The position numbers and the translations under genes are program-made. This document shows positions 1-7,573 of a DNA stretch of 13,241 nucleotides, one piece after another. Numbering within the stretch: the stretch's first letter is position 1; every line of letters begins with the position of its first letter. A model generated the notes under the pieces. That model did no database searches. It saw nothing but the letters and a program-made list of their open reading frames with translations, and was not told the origin of the DNA. The DNA comes from Prolixibacteraceae bacterium (GTDB taxonomy: Bacteria; Bacteroidota; Bacteroidia; Bacteroidales; Prolixibacteraceae): positions 1-13,241 of the forward strand of contig WRIQ01000008.1 in assembly GCA_009782655.1 (NCBI GenBank), given 5' to 3'.

Positions 1-90
1 GTTGTGAATGTACTTCGGGGATACTTGCCGCCGCACATAGTCAATCGGGATGTAACGCCGCGATTTCCGCTTCAAAACTTAAAATCATAA
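1..90 (+). CDS. C-terminal fragment, probable D-2-hydroxyacid dehydrogenase
   Basis: The window opens inside a reading frame that runs from base 1 to a TAA at 88-90, giving 29 residues. The stretch NVLRG followed by PPHIVNRDV resembles the C-terminal end of NAD-dependent D-isomer-specific 2-hydroxyacid dehydrogenases, which commonly finish with a pattern like NVLxGxxPxxxVNPEV. Those enzymes interconvert 2-keto acids and D-2-hydroxy acids in the cytoplasm. The catalytic and NAD-binding parts lie outside the window, so the assignment rests on this tail alone. The symporter starts 31 bases after the stop on the same strand, so the two genes are probably co-transcribed. The frame is open and its residues are protein-like, but the family call is tentative. 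Confidence 0.5.
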   Translation, partial: VVNVLRGYLPPHIVNRDVTPRFPLQNLKS

Positions 91-121
91 ATCGTCAATT
101 AAAAATCAAAAAAATCTTACC

Positions 122-1165
122 ATGACAACATTTTTTGGAATTATTTTAGTGGCTCTTGCCGGTATTGGTACAGGCACCGCAATGTGGCCCATGAAACGCA
201 TGAAACGGCTTCAGTTCGAGCATTACTGGTTCATTGCCATGTTGCTGGGATTACTTATCCTTCCATGGGCGGTCGTTTTTCTTCGTATTCCCAATCCGTT
301 AGCCGCATATTCGCAAGTCGGCTGGGGACCCATCCTCAAAGCAAATTCTTTCGCACTGTTGTGGGGCGTAGCCAACGTACTATACGGACTGTGCGTGGTT
401 CGCATCGGCGCTGCATTAACGGGCGCCGTCATGTCGCTGGGAATCGTCGCCGGCGCCATTCTTCCCATGGTGATGAAAGGGACGGGGCTTTTTGCCAATG
501 CCCCCGACGTCTTGTCACCCGGCGGATTAGTCCTGATGGCAGGACTTGCGGTCATTATGTCCGGCGTTCTGATTTCCTCATTTGCCGGATTCGGACGTGA
601 GAAAGCCCTTGCCGGTTCAGCATCCGTTTCGCCCGCTCAGGGACGACAGGGAAGTTTTGCCACGGGACTTGTGATGGCGGTCGTTGCAGGTATTACTTCG
701 GCAGGAAGCGCTCTTTGTTTTGTTTACGGACAGGCGCCGATCAAAGAAGCCATGATGGCGCAGGGAGCGGATACCATGTCGGCGGACGTGGCTGTTTGGG
801 CGGCGGCGCTGATGAGCGGCGCGATGGTCAATATCATCTTTCCCGCATGGATCATGTGCAAAAAGAAAAACTGGGGCGAATTGCTCAAAAATCCGGGCGA
901 AACATTCCTCGCAACCTTTATCGGCATTCAATTAATTCTTGCTTTCACGCTTTTGGGACGCGGAATGCTGTTGCTGGGCGTCTTTGGGGCTTCGGTAGGA
1001 TTTGCTATTCAACAGATCCTGCAAATTATGGGAAATCAAGCCGTCGGTTTTTTCTCAGGAGAATGGAAAAATGTCTATGGAAAACCCAGACGCCTGATGT
1101 ACACCGCGCTTGCCGTTTTGGCAGTGGCAGTTTTGATTGTCGCATTTAGCAATGTTTTGGTTTGA
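122..1165 (+). CDS. RhaT-family sugar:proton symporter (L-rhamnose permease-like)
   Basis: This is a 347-residue integral membrane protein, about the usual length of the L-rhamnose:H+ symporter RhaT. Roughly ten hydrophobic segments are visible, near residues 2-22, 35-55, 75-95, 98-120, 133-155, 178-202, 222-245, 260-277, 280-300 and 325-346. RhaT-like landmarks include ILPWA near residue 46, LWGVANVLYGL near residue 80, a GIVAG segment in the fourth helix, APIKEAMMAQGAD (compare the KPMHEAAAALGVD segment of E. coli RhaT), and EWKNVYGKPRR before the last helix. Known members bring a sugar across the inner membrane with a proton. The substrate cannot be read from sequence; rhamnose or another hexose or deoxyhexose is inferred. 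It lies 31 bp after the dehydrogenase fragment and upstream of secreted glycan-active genes. G+C is visibly high, in sharp contrast to the gene that follows. Confidence 0.8.
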   Translation: MTTFFGIILVALAGIGTGTAMWPMKRMKRLQFEHYWFIAMLLGLLILPWAVVFLRIPNPLAAYSQVGWGPILKANSFALLWGVANVLYGLCVVRIGAALTGAVMSLGIVAGAILPMVMKGTGLFANAPDVLSPGGLVLMAGLAVIMSGVLISSFAGFGREKALAGSASVSPAQGRQGSFATGLVMAVVAGITSAGSALCFVYGQAPIKEAMMAQGADTMSADVAVWAAALMSGAMVNIIFPAWIMCKKKNWGELLKNPGETFLATFIGIQLILAFTLLGRGMLLLGVFGASVGFAIQQILQIMGNQAVGFFSGEWKNVYGKPRRLMYTALAVLAVAVLIVAFSNVLV

Positions 1166-1199
1166 TTTGTATAAAATCGTTGTGTACAATAGTTAAGAA

Positions 1200-1742
1200 A
1201 TGAAAAGGATAATTTTTTGTATAGTAGTAAACATATTAAGTTTAAGCGCTTTTGCGCAAACGCAATCGTGTCGTGTTGTGGCTCCGGATGCAAAAGAATG
1301 GATTGAAAACAACCGAGAAAAGATAGCAAAAATGACTCGACAGGAATGGCAAGAGTTGGAAGAAGGATATAAATGGATGGTTTTCATTGAATTATCAGCA
1401 AAGCAAAAACATGACTTTTTCAGATTGAAAATAGAGCAAGTAAGGGACAGTTTTGAATGGAATAAAGAGGAAAAAGAACATATTGACATTCTCTATCAAT
1501 TGTTTATAGACAATCCAGATATGTACAGCGAAAAAAGAGATGAAAAAAAATTCGTTGAAATAGATGAATTTTTAAAAAAATGGGTTGCAGATGCAATGGA
1601 AAAGTTAAAATGGGCGCCTCAACTTATTCAGGGAATGTTCATGGAATGTGAAGATTTATTAGATAAATCAGGAAATCTTCGAGTTACTGTTTCTTCAAAA
1701 ATAGAAAGAGTAAAAATTGATAAGTCTGATCTGAAAGAATAA
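1200..1742 (+). CDS. Small AT-rich secreted protein, possibly fulvocin C-related
   Basis: This gene encodes 180 residues with a clear Sec signal peptide: KR, then a hydrophobic run, then AFA|Q near residues 17-20. The mature part is charged and mostly helical by appearance, with no membrane segments and no catalytic motif I recognise. The pattern of a Cys early in the mature protein, then W-I-E-x-N, then an ELSAKQK segment and a helix ending in a hydrophobic patch resembles proteins annotated as bacteriocin fulvocin C-related in Bacteroidota. That match is from memory and uncertain, and the function of that family is not well defined. The ATG at 1200 is the only start that includes the signal peptide. 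Three 60-base lines counted by hand gave about 32% G+C, against about 50% in lines from its neighbours, which suggests acquisition. It sits 34 bp after the symporter and 113 bp before the mannosidase, and has no evident role in glycan use. Confidence 0.75.
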   Translation: MKRIIFCIVVNILSLSAFAQTQSCRVVAPDAKEWIENNREKIAKMTRQEWQELEEGYKWMVFIELSAKQKHDFFRLKIEQVRDSFEWNKEEKEHIDILYQLFIDNPDMYSEKRDEKKFVEIDEFLKKWVADAMEKLKWAPQLIQGMFMECEDLLDKSGNLRVTVSSKIERVKIDKSDLKE

Positions 1743-1749
1743 ATACAAT

Positions 1750-1763
1750 GCCTACAACAAGCG
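1750..1763 (+). repeat. attC-like half-site motif after the AT-rich gene (candidate)
   Basis: Seven bases after the stop of the AT-rich gene lies GCCTACAACAAGCG. It resembles the left end of integron attC sites (GCCTAACAAGCG-like) and of the GCCTACAACA repeats I associate with the 3' ends of accessory genes in Bacteroidota. The following bases to about 1840 should form an imperfect palindrome ending in a GTTRRRY core if this were a full attC site. I could not find a convincing partner arm or core, so it may be a degenerate or half site, or chance. Confidence 0.25.
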
Positions 1764-1855
1764 ATTTAGCGCAATGGCGACAGTTATCCAGCGAAATGTT
1801 CTGTGCGTCATTTTAGCATTAACTCAACAATAGTGAAACCTTTAAAATAATAGAA

Positions 1856-4504
1856 ATGAAAAACCGTTTAATTGTCATGTTTGTATTGGGGATAATATGT
1901 TATCCGTGCAGCATGTATGCCCAGCAAGATGGTGCCGTTCAATCGGGAGACGTCATTCATGTAATAGGTCATGCCCACATGGATATGAACTACCAGTGGA
2001 CTTATTCGGAAACCATGAAGATGTGCAACGATAATCTGCGGCAGGCGGTTGCCTTTATGAAGGAATATCCGGATTATACGATGATTCAGAGTCAGGCTGC
2101 CGTTTTTAGATTTGTTGAAATGGTTGACCAGCCCCTATTCGAATTGGTGAAAAAATACGTTCGTGAAGGTCGTTTGGAACTGGGTGGAGGAATGTGGACA
2201 GAAAGCGATACGAACCTTCCATCGGGCGAAGCCCTCACCAGAGCGTTTTTGCTGGGGCAGCGCTATTTCCGGCAGCATTTCGGACAAATGGCGCGCATCG
2301 GCTGGTTGCCGGATAATTTCGGACATGTTTCGCAATTGCCGCAAATATTAAAACAGGCGGGATGTGATTACTATTATCTTCATCGCGCCAAACCCTATAA
2401 GGGTACATTCTGGTGGACAGGAACCGACGGTTCGACAGTGCTGTGTTATGCAAACGATAACTACAATGGACGCATCACACCGCAACTGAAAGATGAATTT
2501 CAGAAAATCACGCCCGATAAGCGCCGTTTGTTACAGGTAACGGGTATTGGCGATCATGGCGGCGGTCCTACGCGCGCGGAAATAGAAATGGTACATCAAT
2601 TGGATCAAACTCCCGGACATCCGGCTGTCAAATTCACCACCGCCGGTGATTTCTTTGACAGAGCATCCAAAGAAATGGACGGCAGACCGACGCATCACGG
2701 CGAGATGCAGTACATTTTTGAAGGATGTTATACTACTGTGGCGGAAATCAAAGAAGGAAACCGGAACAGCGAAAGTTCGCTTTACCGGAGTGAATTTTTC
2801 AATACGCTCCGCTGGCTTCAGGGCGACAGGTATCCTGCCGCAGAATTAAGGGATTTATGGACAACCGTAACTTTTAATCAGTTCCATGATATTCTTCCGG
2901 GTTCGGCTATTTTTGAAGCCAACAGGGAAGCAGTAGCGCGGTATACTGAGGTTCAGCGTATCTCAAAAGAACTGGGCGATGCAGCCTTCTGGAAAATGGC
3001 TGACGAAGTGAAGTTTAAAACCGGTATGGGACAGCCGGTCGTAGCGTACAATCTTCAGCCTGTATCGCGGAGAACTCTTGTGGAAGCGGAAGTTTATTCG
3101 CATGAATCGCCTGTTTCGATCAGACCGGGTGGATGGACTAACCCTTACGGATTTGCTCCGGTCGACAAAGGACAGGGCAAAGTTGCTACCGTTCTGGTAT
3201 GCGATGGTTTGGGCAAAACATATCCGGCACAAATCGTCTGGTCGAAATGGACGAATCCGGGAATAACCTCGAAGATACAGTTTGTGGCAGATGATTTTCC
3301 GGCAGGAGGATATAAGACATTCTACGTCGATACGGAAAAAACAGGAGAGTATAACGAACCCATCCCATTCGAAGACAATACTTTTGAAACGGATTATTTC
3401 AAAATCAAAGTAGATATGTCGACCGGCGCCATTGTAAGTCTTGTTGATAAACGCACTCAGACTGAATATGTAAAAAAAGGCAGCAGACTGAATACGCTGC
3501 GTATCACGATGGAAGACAGGAATGGCGGAATGAAATCGTGGCTGATTAACAAAACGATCAATGAATTTAATGTTACGGATATCCGGAGTGTAAGACTTGT
3601 AGAAAACGGACCGGTAAGGGCGTGCATTGAAACCGAGAAAGTCTGGGGAAAATCCAGATTTATTGAACGGACATATATCTACCGTTCTTATCCCCGTATA
3701 GATTACGATATGGAAGTTCACTGGTTAGAAACGGGTTCAAGAACGGAAGATTCGCCCATGTTGCGGGCTGTCTTTCCATTAGCGATTCAGAATGCAAGTT
3801 TTTACCGTCAGGTTCCTTTTGACATTGTCGAAAGTCCGGCAGATGGCAAAATCGGCGGCAAACCTCTTCCGGAATACATGCAAATGCAGAACCGTAACGA
3901 TTATGCACGGGGCGAAACAAAAGACGGTCAGGAAGTTCCCGCACAAAAATGGGTAGATGTGAATAACGGGCAGATCGGTATTGCTCTCCTGAACAGGACG
4001 AAATACGGTCATGCGTACCAAAATGGAGATTTAAAAATTACCCTGATGCGTTCAGCCGGCTCGCCGGATATTTATCCGAATCTGGGAAAATTTAACATCA
4101 GTTATGCGTTGTATCCTCATGCAGGCGACTGGAAAAGCGAAGTCTGGCAGGAAGGTGAAAACTTTAACATGCCTGTGATGGCAAATGAGCCACCTTCTCT
4201 GGCTTTGGTGAAAAAACATGCGACGCGTCCCGAAGAAGCATCATTCATTTCTGTTGCTCCGGCAAATGTGTCGCTGACCGGAATGAAACAGTCGGAAGAA
4301 GGCAATGAACTGATCATCAGGCTTGTCGAAATAGAGGGGAAGGAAACAACGGCAACCGTCGAACTGCCGCTGACTGCTAAAACGGTTCGGAGGCTGAACA
4401 TTCTTGAATTTCCGTTGAAGGACGCACCTGCTCCTGCGATTGCCGGAAAAAATGTGACGGTAAAACTGAAACCAAACGAAATAGTTACATTAGGAATTAA
4501 ATAA
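1856..4504 (+). CDS. Secreted glycoside hydrolase family 38 (alpha-mannosidase type)
   Basis: This 882-residue protein has a signal peptide (about residues 1-22, cleavage after MYA). The GH38 catalytic domain starts at about residue 33. GHAHMD holds the predicted zinc ligands H41 and D43. The WLPDNFGHVSQLP segment holds D153, the expected zinc-binding catalytic nucleophile. NQFHDILPGS supplies the last zinc ligand, H344, in the helical middle domain. GIGDHGGGPT, a family landmark, lies near residue 226. Roughly residues 480-880 form the beta-sandwich C-terminal part. GH38 enzymes are zinc-dependent retaining hydrolases of terminal alpha-D-mannosyl residues; all metal and catalytic positions are intact here. 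Bacterial homologues range from about 850 to 1050 residues, so the gene looks complete. Co-orientation with a beta-helix enzyme 24 bp downstream implies joint action on an extracellular or periplasmic glycan. Mannosides are the default substrate, but a related sugar cannot be excluded in this setting. Confidence 0.92.
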   Translation: MKNRLIVMFVLGIICYPCSMYAQQDGAVQSGDVIHVIGHAHMDMNYQWTYSETMKMCNDNLRQAVAFMKEYPDYTMIQSQAAVFRFVEMVDQPLFELVKKYVREGRLELGGGMWTESDTNLPSGEALTRAFLLGQRYFRQHFGQMARIGWLPDNFGHVSQLPQILKQAGCDYYYLHRAKPYKGTFWWTGTDGSTVLCYANDNYNGRITPQLKDEFQKITPDKRRLLQVTGIGDHGGGPTRAEIEMVHQLDQTPGHPAVKFTTAGDFFDRASKEMDGRPTHHGEMQYIFEGCYTTVAEIKEGNRNSESSLYRSEFFNTLRWLQGDRYPAAELRDLWTTVTFNQFHDILPGSAIFEANREAVARYTEVQRISKELGDAAFWKMADEVKFKTGMGQPVVAYNLQPVSRRTLVEAEVYSHESPVSIRPGGWTNPYGFAPVDKGQGKVATVLVCDGLGKTYPAQIVWSKWTNPGITSKIQFVADDFPAGGYKTFYVDTEKTGEYNEPIPFEDNTFETDYFKIKVDMSTGAIVSLVDKRTQTEYVKKGSRLNTLRITMEDRNGGMKSWLINKTINEFNVTDIRSVRLVENGPVRACIETEKVWGKSRFIERTYIYRSYPRIDYDMEVHWLETGSRTEDSPMLRAVFPLAIQNASFYRQVPFDIVESPADGKIGGKPLPEYMQMQNRNDYARGETKDGQEVPAQKWVDVNNGQIGIALLNRTKYGHAYQNGDLKITLMRSAGSPDIYPNLGKFNISYALYPHAGDWKSEVWQEGENFNMPVMANEPPSLALVKKHATRPEEASFISVAPANVSLTGMKQSEEGNELIIRLVEIEGKETTATVELPLTAKTVRRLNILEFPLKDAPAPAIAGKNVTVKLKPNEIVTLGIK

Positions 4505-4528
4505 TTCACATTTAAAAAATAAAAGACC

Positions 4529-5797
4529 ATGAACAGAAGAAATTTTTTCGGTAATTCGGCAGCGATTGCAGCAGGATTAACCATTACGGGAGTTGCCGCC
4601 AATGCTTCGGCTCAGCCTGTTTCTGCCGCAGAACCGGTAGTGCTTTACGGAGACGGTATTCACGACGACACAAAAGCGCTTCAGTCCATGCTCGACACAA
4701 GAGCCGCATACATAAAATTTCCCCTGCCGAAAGTTTGTTACTTCATCAGTAAGCCCTTGAAAATTTATTCGGGGCAGGAACTTTCTTTGGACAGGTATTG
4801 CCATATCAAACTGATGCCCATGTCGAACTGCGTGATGCTTCAAAACGCCGATCCCGAAAACGGAGATAATAACATTACGGTTACAGGCGGGATATGGGAT
4901 TTGAACAATCTGGAACAGGAAAAGAATCCGCTCCATTTTTCAGGAAATCCCAATTTAATGGAGGTTTTTTGGAAACCCGGTTACTATAACGGAACCGTTA
5001 TTTCGTTCTGGAATGTCAAGAATTTAAAAATTGCGCACCTCACCATCAAAGACCCTGTTACGTTTTCTATCATGATAAATGTCATTGAATACTTTGCGGT
5101 TGAGGATATTACGTTTGATTTCAATTACGGCAATCCGTGGGCTGTCAATATGGACGGCGTACACCTTTGCGGTAATTGCCATTTTGGCGTGATTCGCAAT
5201 CTTAAAGGCAGTTGTTTTGATGATATGGTTGCCATCAATGCCGACGAAGGAGAAGTTCCCGGACCAATTACCGACATACAGGTTGACGGACTGTTTGCCG
5301 ACGACTGCCACAGCGCCGTTCGACTTTTGTCAGCCAACCATCCTGTGGAGCGTGTTTCCATCAGCAATGTTTACGGCACATATTATCAGTACTGTATCGG
5401 CGTAACCAAATATTATGCGGGAACGAACGGGTATTTTGACGGAATCGTCCTGAAAAACATCTTTGCCTCAAAAGCGCCAAGACATTCGGTATATCGGAAG
5501 GACGGCTCAAAAGTGTATCCGTTTATCTGGGTGCAACGCGGACTCACAGTCAAAAATCTCAGCATCGAAAATGTTTACCGCAAGGAAACAAATGTTGCCA
5601 TTGAAACCATTGGCATTGATAAAGGGGCAAAGATTGAAGACCTGTCTCTGAGCAATATCGTACAGGAAAATCTATTGCCGGAGCCGTTTCCGCTCATATT
5701 GAACAATGGAGAGATCGAAAATTTGAATACCAACGGACTTCGGTGCACAGGCGGAGAAGTATTGACCAACAATGGCAGTATACTGCAATATCATTAA
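4529..5797 (+). CDS. Tat-exported right-handed beta-helix protein, GH28/pectate lyase-like
   Basis: This 422-residue protein starts with a twin-arginine signal: R3-R4-N-F-F, a hydrophobic Ala/Gly-rich stretch, then ASA|Q near residue 28. The mature protein opens with YGDGIHDDTKALQ (residues 40-52), the hallmark of the pectate-lyase-3 / GH28-related superfamily, and continues as repeated short beta-strand turns (VKNLKIAHLTIKD, VEDITFDF, VSISNVYG, VKNLSIENVYR) typical of a parallel beta-helix. NMDG at 207-210 and DD at 231-232 match the spacing of the three catalytic aspartates of polygalacturonases (NTD, then DD about 21 residues on). The usual GHG and RIK motifs are not evident; the corresponding region reads DDCHSAVRL (H261, R265). 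It may therefore be a GH28-like hydrolase with altered specificity, or an inactive relative. It starts 24 bp after the GH38 gene, so the two are likely one operon. It is convergent with the msrC-like gene. The substrate is unknown; a pectic or other uronic/deoxy-sugar glycan is inferred. Confidence 0.85.
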   Translation: MNRRNFFGNSAAIAAGLTITGVAANASAQPVSAAEPVVLYGDGIHDDTKALQSMLDTRAAYIKFPLPKVCYFISKPLKIYSGQELSLDRYCHIKLMPMSNCVMLQNADPENGDNNITVTGGIWDLNNLEQEKNPLHFSGNPNLMEVFWKPGYYNGTVISFWNVKNLKIAHLTIKDPVTFSIMINVIEYFAVEDITFDFNYGNPWAVNMDGVHLCGNCHFGVIRNLKGSCFDDMVAINADEGEVPGPITDIQVDGLFADDCHSAVRLLSANHPVERVSISNVYGTYYQYCIGVTKYYAGTNGYFDGIVLKNIFASKAPRHSVYRKDGSKVYPFIWVQRGLTVKNLSIENVYRKETNVAIETIGIDKGAKIEDLSLSNIVQENLLPEPFPLILNNGEIENLNTNGLRCTGGEVLTNNGSILQYH

Positions 5798-5819
5798 GGT
5801 TCAGTACTTTTTCCGAATT

Positions 5820-6281
5820 CTACGCAAAAACCAGCGCCACAATTTTTTCGAGCCATTCTTTGTCGATTTCGTTGAAAGAAGCTTTTTCGCTGCTATCCAC
5901 ATCGAGAACGCCTACGATTTCGGCGTCAGCGTTGCGAAGCGGAACCACAATCTCGGAATTGGAACGCGAATCGCAGGCGATATGTTCGGGAAACAGATGC
6001 ACATCGTCCACAATCACGGTTTTGCCTTTGTTGACAGCCGCCCAGCAAACGCCTTTGTTTTTTTCGAGAACTTGGCATGCCACCGGCCCCTGATAGTTGC
6101 GCACGGTGAGTTCACCGTCGACAAGCATATAAAAACCCGTCCAGAAAAAATAGTCCATTTTGTGATGCAACACAGCCGCAATGGTGGCCATACACGAATA
6201 GATATCGCCGCTTTTGGCGGTCAGTTGTTGCAGTTGTTCATATATCCGCTCGTAGCGGCCTGTTTTTTTATTGTCATTCAT
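5820..6281 (-). CDS. msrC: Free methionine-(R)-sulfoxide reductase (GAF-domain fRMsr)
   Basis: This 153-residue single GAF-domain protein reduces free L-methionine-(R)-sulfoxide to methionine in the cytoplasm with thioredoxin-type reductants, and so protects the free methionine pool. Three cysteines, C69 (GPVAC), C79 (GVC) and C103 (HIACD), keep the 10- and 24-residue spacing of the catalytic and resolving cysteines of the E. coli enzyme (84, 94, 118). The following SRSNSEIVVP and GVLDVDS segments are family signatures. The ATG at 6281 is preferred because homologues begin close to the YERIYEQL helix; a frame-extended start at 6371 would add 30 unlike residues and overlap the upstream gene. 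It lies 70 bp downstream of the radical SAM gene on the same strand and is probably co-transcribed with it. Small variations are W80 after GVC, and FPEH where FPGH is common. Confidence 0.92.
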   Translation of the reverse strand: MNDNKKTGRYERIYEQLQQLTAKSGDIYSCMATIAAVLHHKMDYFFWTGFYMLVDGELTVRNYQGPVACQVLEKNKGVCWAAVNKGKTVIVDDVHLFPEHIACDSRSNSEIVVPLRNADAEIVGVLDVDSSEKASFNEIDKEWLEKIVALVFA

Positions 6282-6351
6282 AATGCAATTTATTCCTAAT
6301 TCAAAAAGATTACAAACTTTGAAAGCCCTGTTCGGCAATTTCCGGCCGCCG

Positions 6352-7131
6352 TCAGCCTGAAACCTGCACATCTATTCCTTTTTTCCTCAGTTGCCCGGCA
6401 ATTTTTTCCAATTCGTCAAGCGGCGTTTTTTCCAGTGTTTCGATGGGCGTATCGCGGTCAATCGAATAAATCATCACTTGCCGAGGCGCTATTTTTTCCA
6501 TGAGCTTGATCCATTCGTCCACCTCTTTTTGCGTAGTGTTATCAATGGTCTCGCCCTTCCAGACTCCACGGATAAACATGGTTTGGATAATCAGCCTCCC
6601 GTTGAAGCGTATGAGTTGCGCAATCAGTTTTTCCAAACTGAACGCCGCCGTCGGACAATCTATCAAGCGGATTGTGTTTTCCATTGCTGAATCGAGTTTG
6701 AGAATATTGTCGTCCACTTTCAGCAAAGCATTGAACACGTCGTCGCGGTGCAGCATGGTTGCATTCGACAAGACGGCGATTTTTGCTGTCGGTGCAAAAC
6801 GGTTTCTTAAATCAAGGGCGTCGTCGACAATGCTGGCAAAATCGGGATGCAGGGTTGGCTCGCCGTTTCCGGCAAAGGTAATCACGTCGGGTGGTTGATT
6901 TTCGGCTTGCATGTTGCGGAGTTTTGCTTCCAGTTTTTCTCGCACCTCGCCGCGCATTGGCAGTTTCGATTTTTGCTCGCGCCGCCGCGGATTCAGGCCA
7001 CATTCGCAATAAATGCAGTTGAAACTGCACAGCTTCGACGAAACAGGCAACAAATTTATTCCCAATGAAGTACCAAGCCGACGGCTTACAATCGGCCCGA
7101 AAATGACTTTATCGAATAAAAAAGTAGGCAT
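6352..7131 (-). CDS. Radical SAM protein, COG0731 type
   Basis: This is a cytoplasmic protein of 259 residues from the ATG at 7131. An in-frame TTG at 7137 would add only two residues, and the ATG is the more likely start. C35-x3-C39-x2-C42 (CSFNCIYC) binds the 4Fe-4S cluster of radical SAM enzymes. The preceding GPIVSRRLGTSLGINLLP and the GNGEPTLHP segment (from residue 88; SAM-contacting loop) are typical of COG0731 Fe-S oxidoreductases, related to the wyosine-synthesis TYW1 branch. Bacteria lack wyosine, and the reaction of this bacterial group is not known to me. An additional cysteine, C44, follows the cluster motif. It is the first gene of a probable two-gene unit with methionine sulfoxide reductase. 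A TAnnTTTG/TTTG promoter lies just upstream. Length matches the bacterial group. Confidence 0.85.
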   Translation of the reverse strand: MPTFLFDKVIFGPIVSRRLGTSLGINLLPVSSKLCSFNCIYCECGLNPRRREQKSKLPMRGEVREKLEAKLRNMQAENQPPDVITFAGNGEPTLHPDFASIVDDALDLRNRFAPTAKIAVLSNATMLHRDDVFNALLKVDDNILKLDSAMENTIRLIDCPTAAFSLEKLIAQLIRFNGRLIIQTMFIRGVWKGETIDNTTQKEVDEWIKLMEKIAPRQVMIYSIDRDTPIETLEKTPLDELEKIAGQLRKKGIDVQVSG

Positions 7132-7147
7132 AAACAATTAAAAAACG

Positions 7148-7180
7148 CAAAATTAATCATTAAAGGAAATAAAAGCCAAA
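7148..7180 (-). promoter_or_regulatory. Bacteroidota-type promoter of the radical SAM / msrC unit
   Basis: Read on the minus strand, TTTG (7180-7177) is followed after 21 bases by TAATTTTG (7155-7148), an exact match to the TAnnTTTG -7 element with a -33 TTTG at acceptable spacing. Transcription would begin near 7141, giving a leader of about 10 nt before the ATG at 7131. This rests on consensus only. Confidence 0.55.
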
Positions 7181-7407
7181 AGAGCGGCAAAAGCTGTAAG
7201 ACAATAAAAATGAGTGACGAAGACAATTGACAATCTATAAAAGCAGTAAATGGCGAATCGCAAATTTAACGATACGTGATCGATTTTCATAAAAAAACTG
7301 CACGGAAAATACCGCCATCAAAATGCTGATTATAAGCAGATTGAAACATTTATGTTTTTAGTTCAGGCATAAAAAATCGCATAGGGTAATAAAAAATCAA
7401 ACATTAT

Positions 7408-7438
7408 TTTGCACTTTCCTTAACTTTATTTAATTTAG
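7408..7438 (+). promoter_or_regulatory. Candidate recQ promoter
   Basis: TTTG at 7408-7411 is separated by exactly 19 bases from TAATTTAG at 7431-7438, which differs from the TAnnTTTG -7 consensus at one position. Transcription would start near 7445 and leave a leader of about 170 nt before recQ. Confidence 0.4.
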
Positions 7439-7442
7439 ATAC

Positions 7443-7462
7443 CCCCAAATTGATATTTGAGG
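7443..7462 (+). other. Hairpin at the predicted 5' end of the recQ transcript
   Basis: CCCCAAAT, a TGAT loop and ATTTGAGG form an 8-bp stem with one C-A mismatch. It sits right where transcription from the 7408-7438 promoter would begin. It could stabilise the mRNA 5' end or be an operator for a dimeric regulator. No T-tract follows, so it is not an intrinsic terminator. Confidence 0.3.
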
Positions 7463-7573
7463 AGATTTAAATTAGAAATATTAAGATGTCTGACGGAATT
7501 TCTGAAGATTTATGTTTATGGCTGATTGTAAATTTATTACAAAATAATTTATAATTAATCGCCTAAACGGAAA

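Noticed and set aside
1161..1192. TTTG with TACAATAG 20 bases later, a possible promoter of the AT-rich gene
   Set aside because: The -7 box has two mismatches and lies only a few bases before the start codon.
2963..3721. Long minus-strand frame of 252 codons inside the GH38 gene
   Set aside because: It is antisense to a clear GH38 coding sequence, and its residues show no family-like pattern.
6282..6371. N-terminal extension of the methionine sulfoxide reductase to 6371
   Set aside because: The 30 added residues do not resemble the family, and the extension overlaps the radical SAM stop; the ATG at 6281 fits better.
7135..7137. TTG start for the radical SAM gene
   Set aside because: An ATG two codons downstream (7131) gives an equally complete protein and sits at better distance from the promoter.
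7486..7554. 22-codon frame in the recQ leader
   Set aside because: No ribosome-binding context at usable spacing, AT-rich composition and no coding character.
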